Shown here in pieces: positions 57,815-57,946 of a DNA stretch of 57,946 nucleotides; positions within the stretch are counted from its first letter, which is position 1, and every line of letters starts with the position of its first letter. The stretch is taken from NCBI GenBank assembly GCA_017415005.1, contig JAFQJK010000088.1, positions 1 to 57,946 of the forward strand, given 5' to 3'. Under the pieces are notes generated by a model that was not told the DNA's origin, did no database searches, and worked only from the letters and a program-made list of their open reading frames with translations. Both the position numbers and the translations under genes were made by a program. Source of the DNA: Rikenellaceae bacterium (GTDB lineage: Bacteria > Bacteroidota > Bacteroidia > Bacteroidales > Rikenellaceae).

Positions 57815-57946
57815 CTTCGAGGGCGTCTTGAGGTATGAACCACAGGTGCTCGCCCTGAAAGGGTTTGTCGAGCAGCACCATGCAGCCGATCAGTTTACCG
57901 GGGATGGCCAGCACCTGCTCTGTCACGACGCCGCAACGCCCGGCCA
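57798..57946 (-). CDS. C-terminal end of an unknown gene, cut by the window
   Basis: 49 residues are visible, GRCGVVTEQVLAIPGKLIGC through WFIPQDALEDETAR, ending in a stop at 57798-57800 that overlaps the start of the coiled-coil gene. A small prophage gene is likely; family not recognised. Confidence 0.6.
   Translation of the reverse strand, partial: AGRCGVVTEQVLAIPGKLIGCMVLLDKPFQGEHLWFIPQDALEDETAR

Larger units (their letters stand above)
47913..57946. mobile_element. Integrated element (tRNA-borne) with prophage genes, right end outside window
   Basis: Begins at the broken tRNA and continues beyond the window. It carries two tyrosine recombinases, a truncated ATPase, histone-like and HU proteins, a NUMOD-like protein and phage packaging/lysis-type genes. 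GC drops sharply at 47.9 kb and rises again to a middle value near 50.0 kb, so it may be two nested elements. The limits on the right are unknown. Confidence 0.75.

Overview
The window looks like a chromosome segment of a GC-rich member of the Bacteroidales, most likely an Alistipes-like Rikenellaceae (inference). The support is a set of Bacteroidota-type promoters (TTTG, about 19-20 bases, then TAnnTTTG), an Mfa1/Mfa2-type fimbrial operon, a GH92 glycosidase, an EFR1 flavodoxin-ferredoxin, DUF2023, DUF3575, DUF3868 and DUF4136 proteins, and weak or absent Shine-Dalgarno sequences. Three kinds of DNA can be told apart by eye: a very GC-rich backbone, a moderate-GC fimbrial island (about 19-29.5 kb) and an AT-rich to moderate integrated element (47.9 kb to the right edge).

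Left part (1-18.7 kb): a decayed gene and two copies of a promoter-bearing palindromic repeat precede a nucleoid-associated protein. Then come redox and iron-sulfur functions (EFR1 ferredoxin, flavodoxin plus DUF2023, DUF362 protein, a NapH/NapG-like fusion, thioredoxin), a hemerythrin protein overlapping an atypical LuxR-type regulator, a TonB-dependent receptor with a small barrel protein, an ECF-type S component with a phosphoribosyltransferase, a GH92 glycosidase, and a barrel/DUF4136 lipoprotein pair.

Fimbrial island (19-29.5 kb): a leftward operon of a small secreted ORF, DUF3575, DUF3868, Mfa1-type major subunit, Mfa2-type anchor and a tip-like lipoprotein. Between the operon and a tyrosine recombinase lies a segment bounded by perfect 27-bp inverted repeats. 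It carries one strong promoter, at present pointing at the operon, so this is read as a phase-variation switch in the ON position. An integrase remnant lies beyond the other end of the operon.

Middle (29.7-47.5 kb): a small barrel protein, an SAH-hydrolase-like protein, a CPA2 antiporter, a biotin-dependent carboxyltransferase, a GH43 lipoprotein, a YjbH-like exopolysaccharide cluster split into two genes around a 53-residue His/Gly-rich lipoprotein, a MscS channel preceded by a six-unit promoter/palindrome repeat array, a YidE-type transporter, a two-helix ion channel with an unusual filter, PurU and a DUF2846 protein.

Right part (47.9 kb to end): the 3' half of a tRNA-Met(CAU) gene abuts foreign DNA with an integrase, a broken ATPase, a second divergent integrase, histone H1-like and HU proteins, a NUMOD-like protein and prophage genes (connector-like protein, a terminase broken inside its Walker A motif, DUF5675, coiled-coil membrane proteins). 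The element runs off the window.

All family names come from reading the translations; no database search was run.
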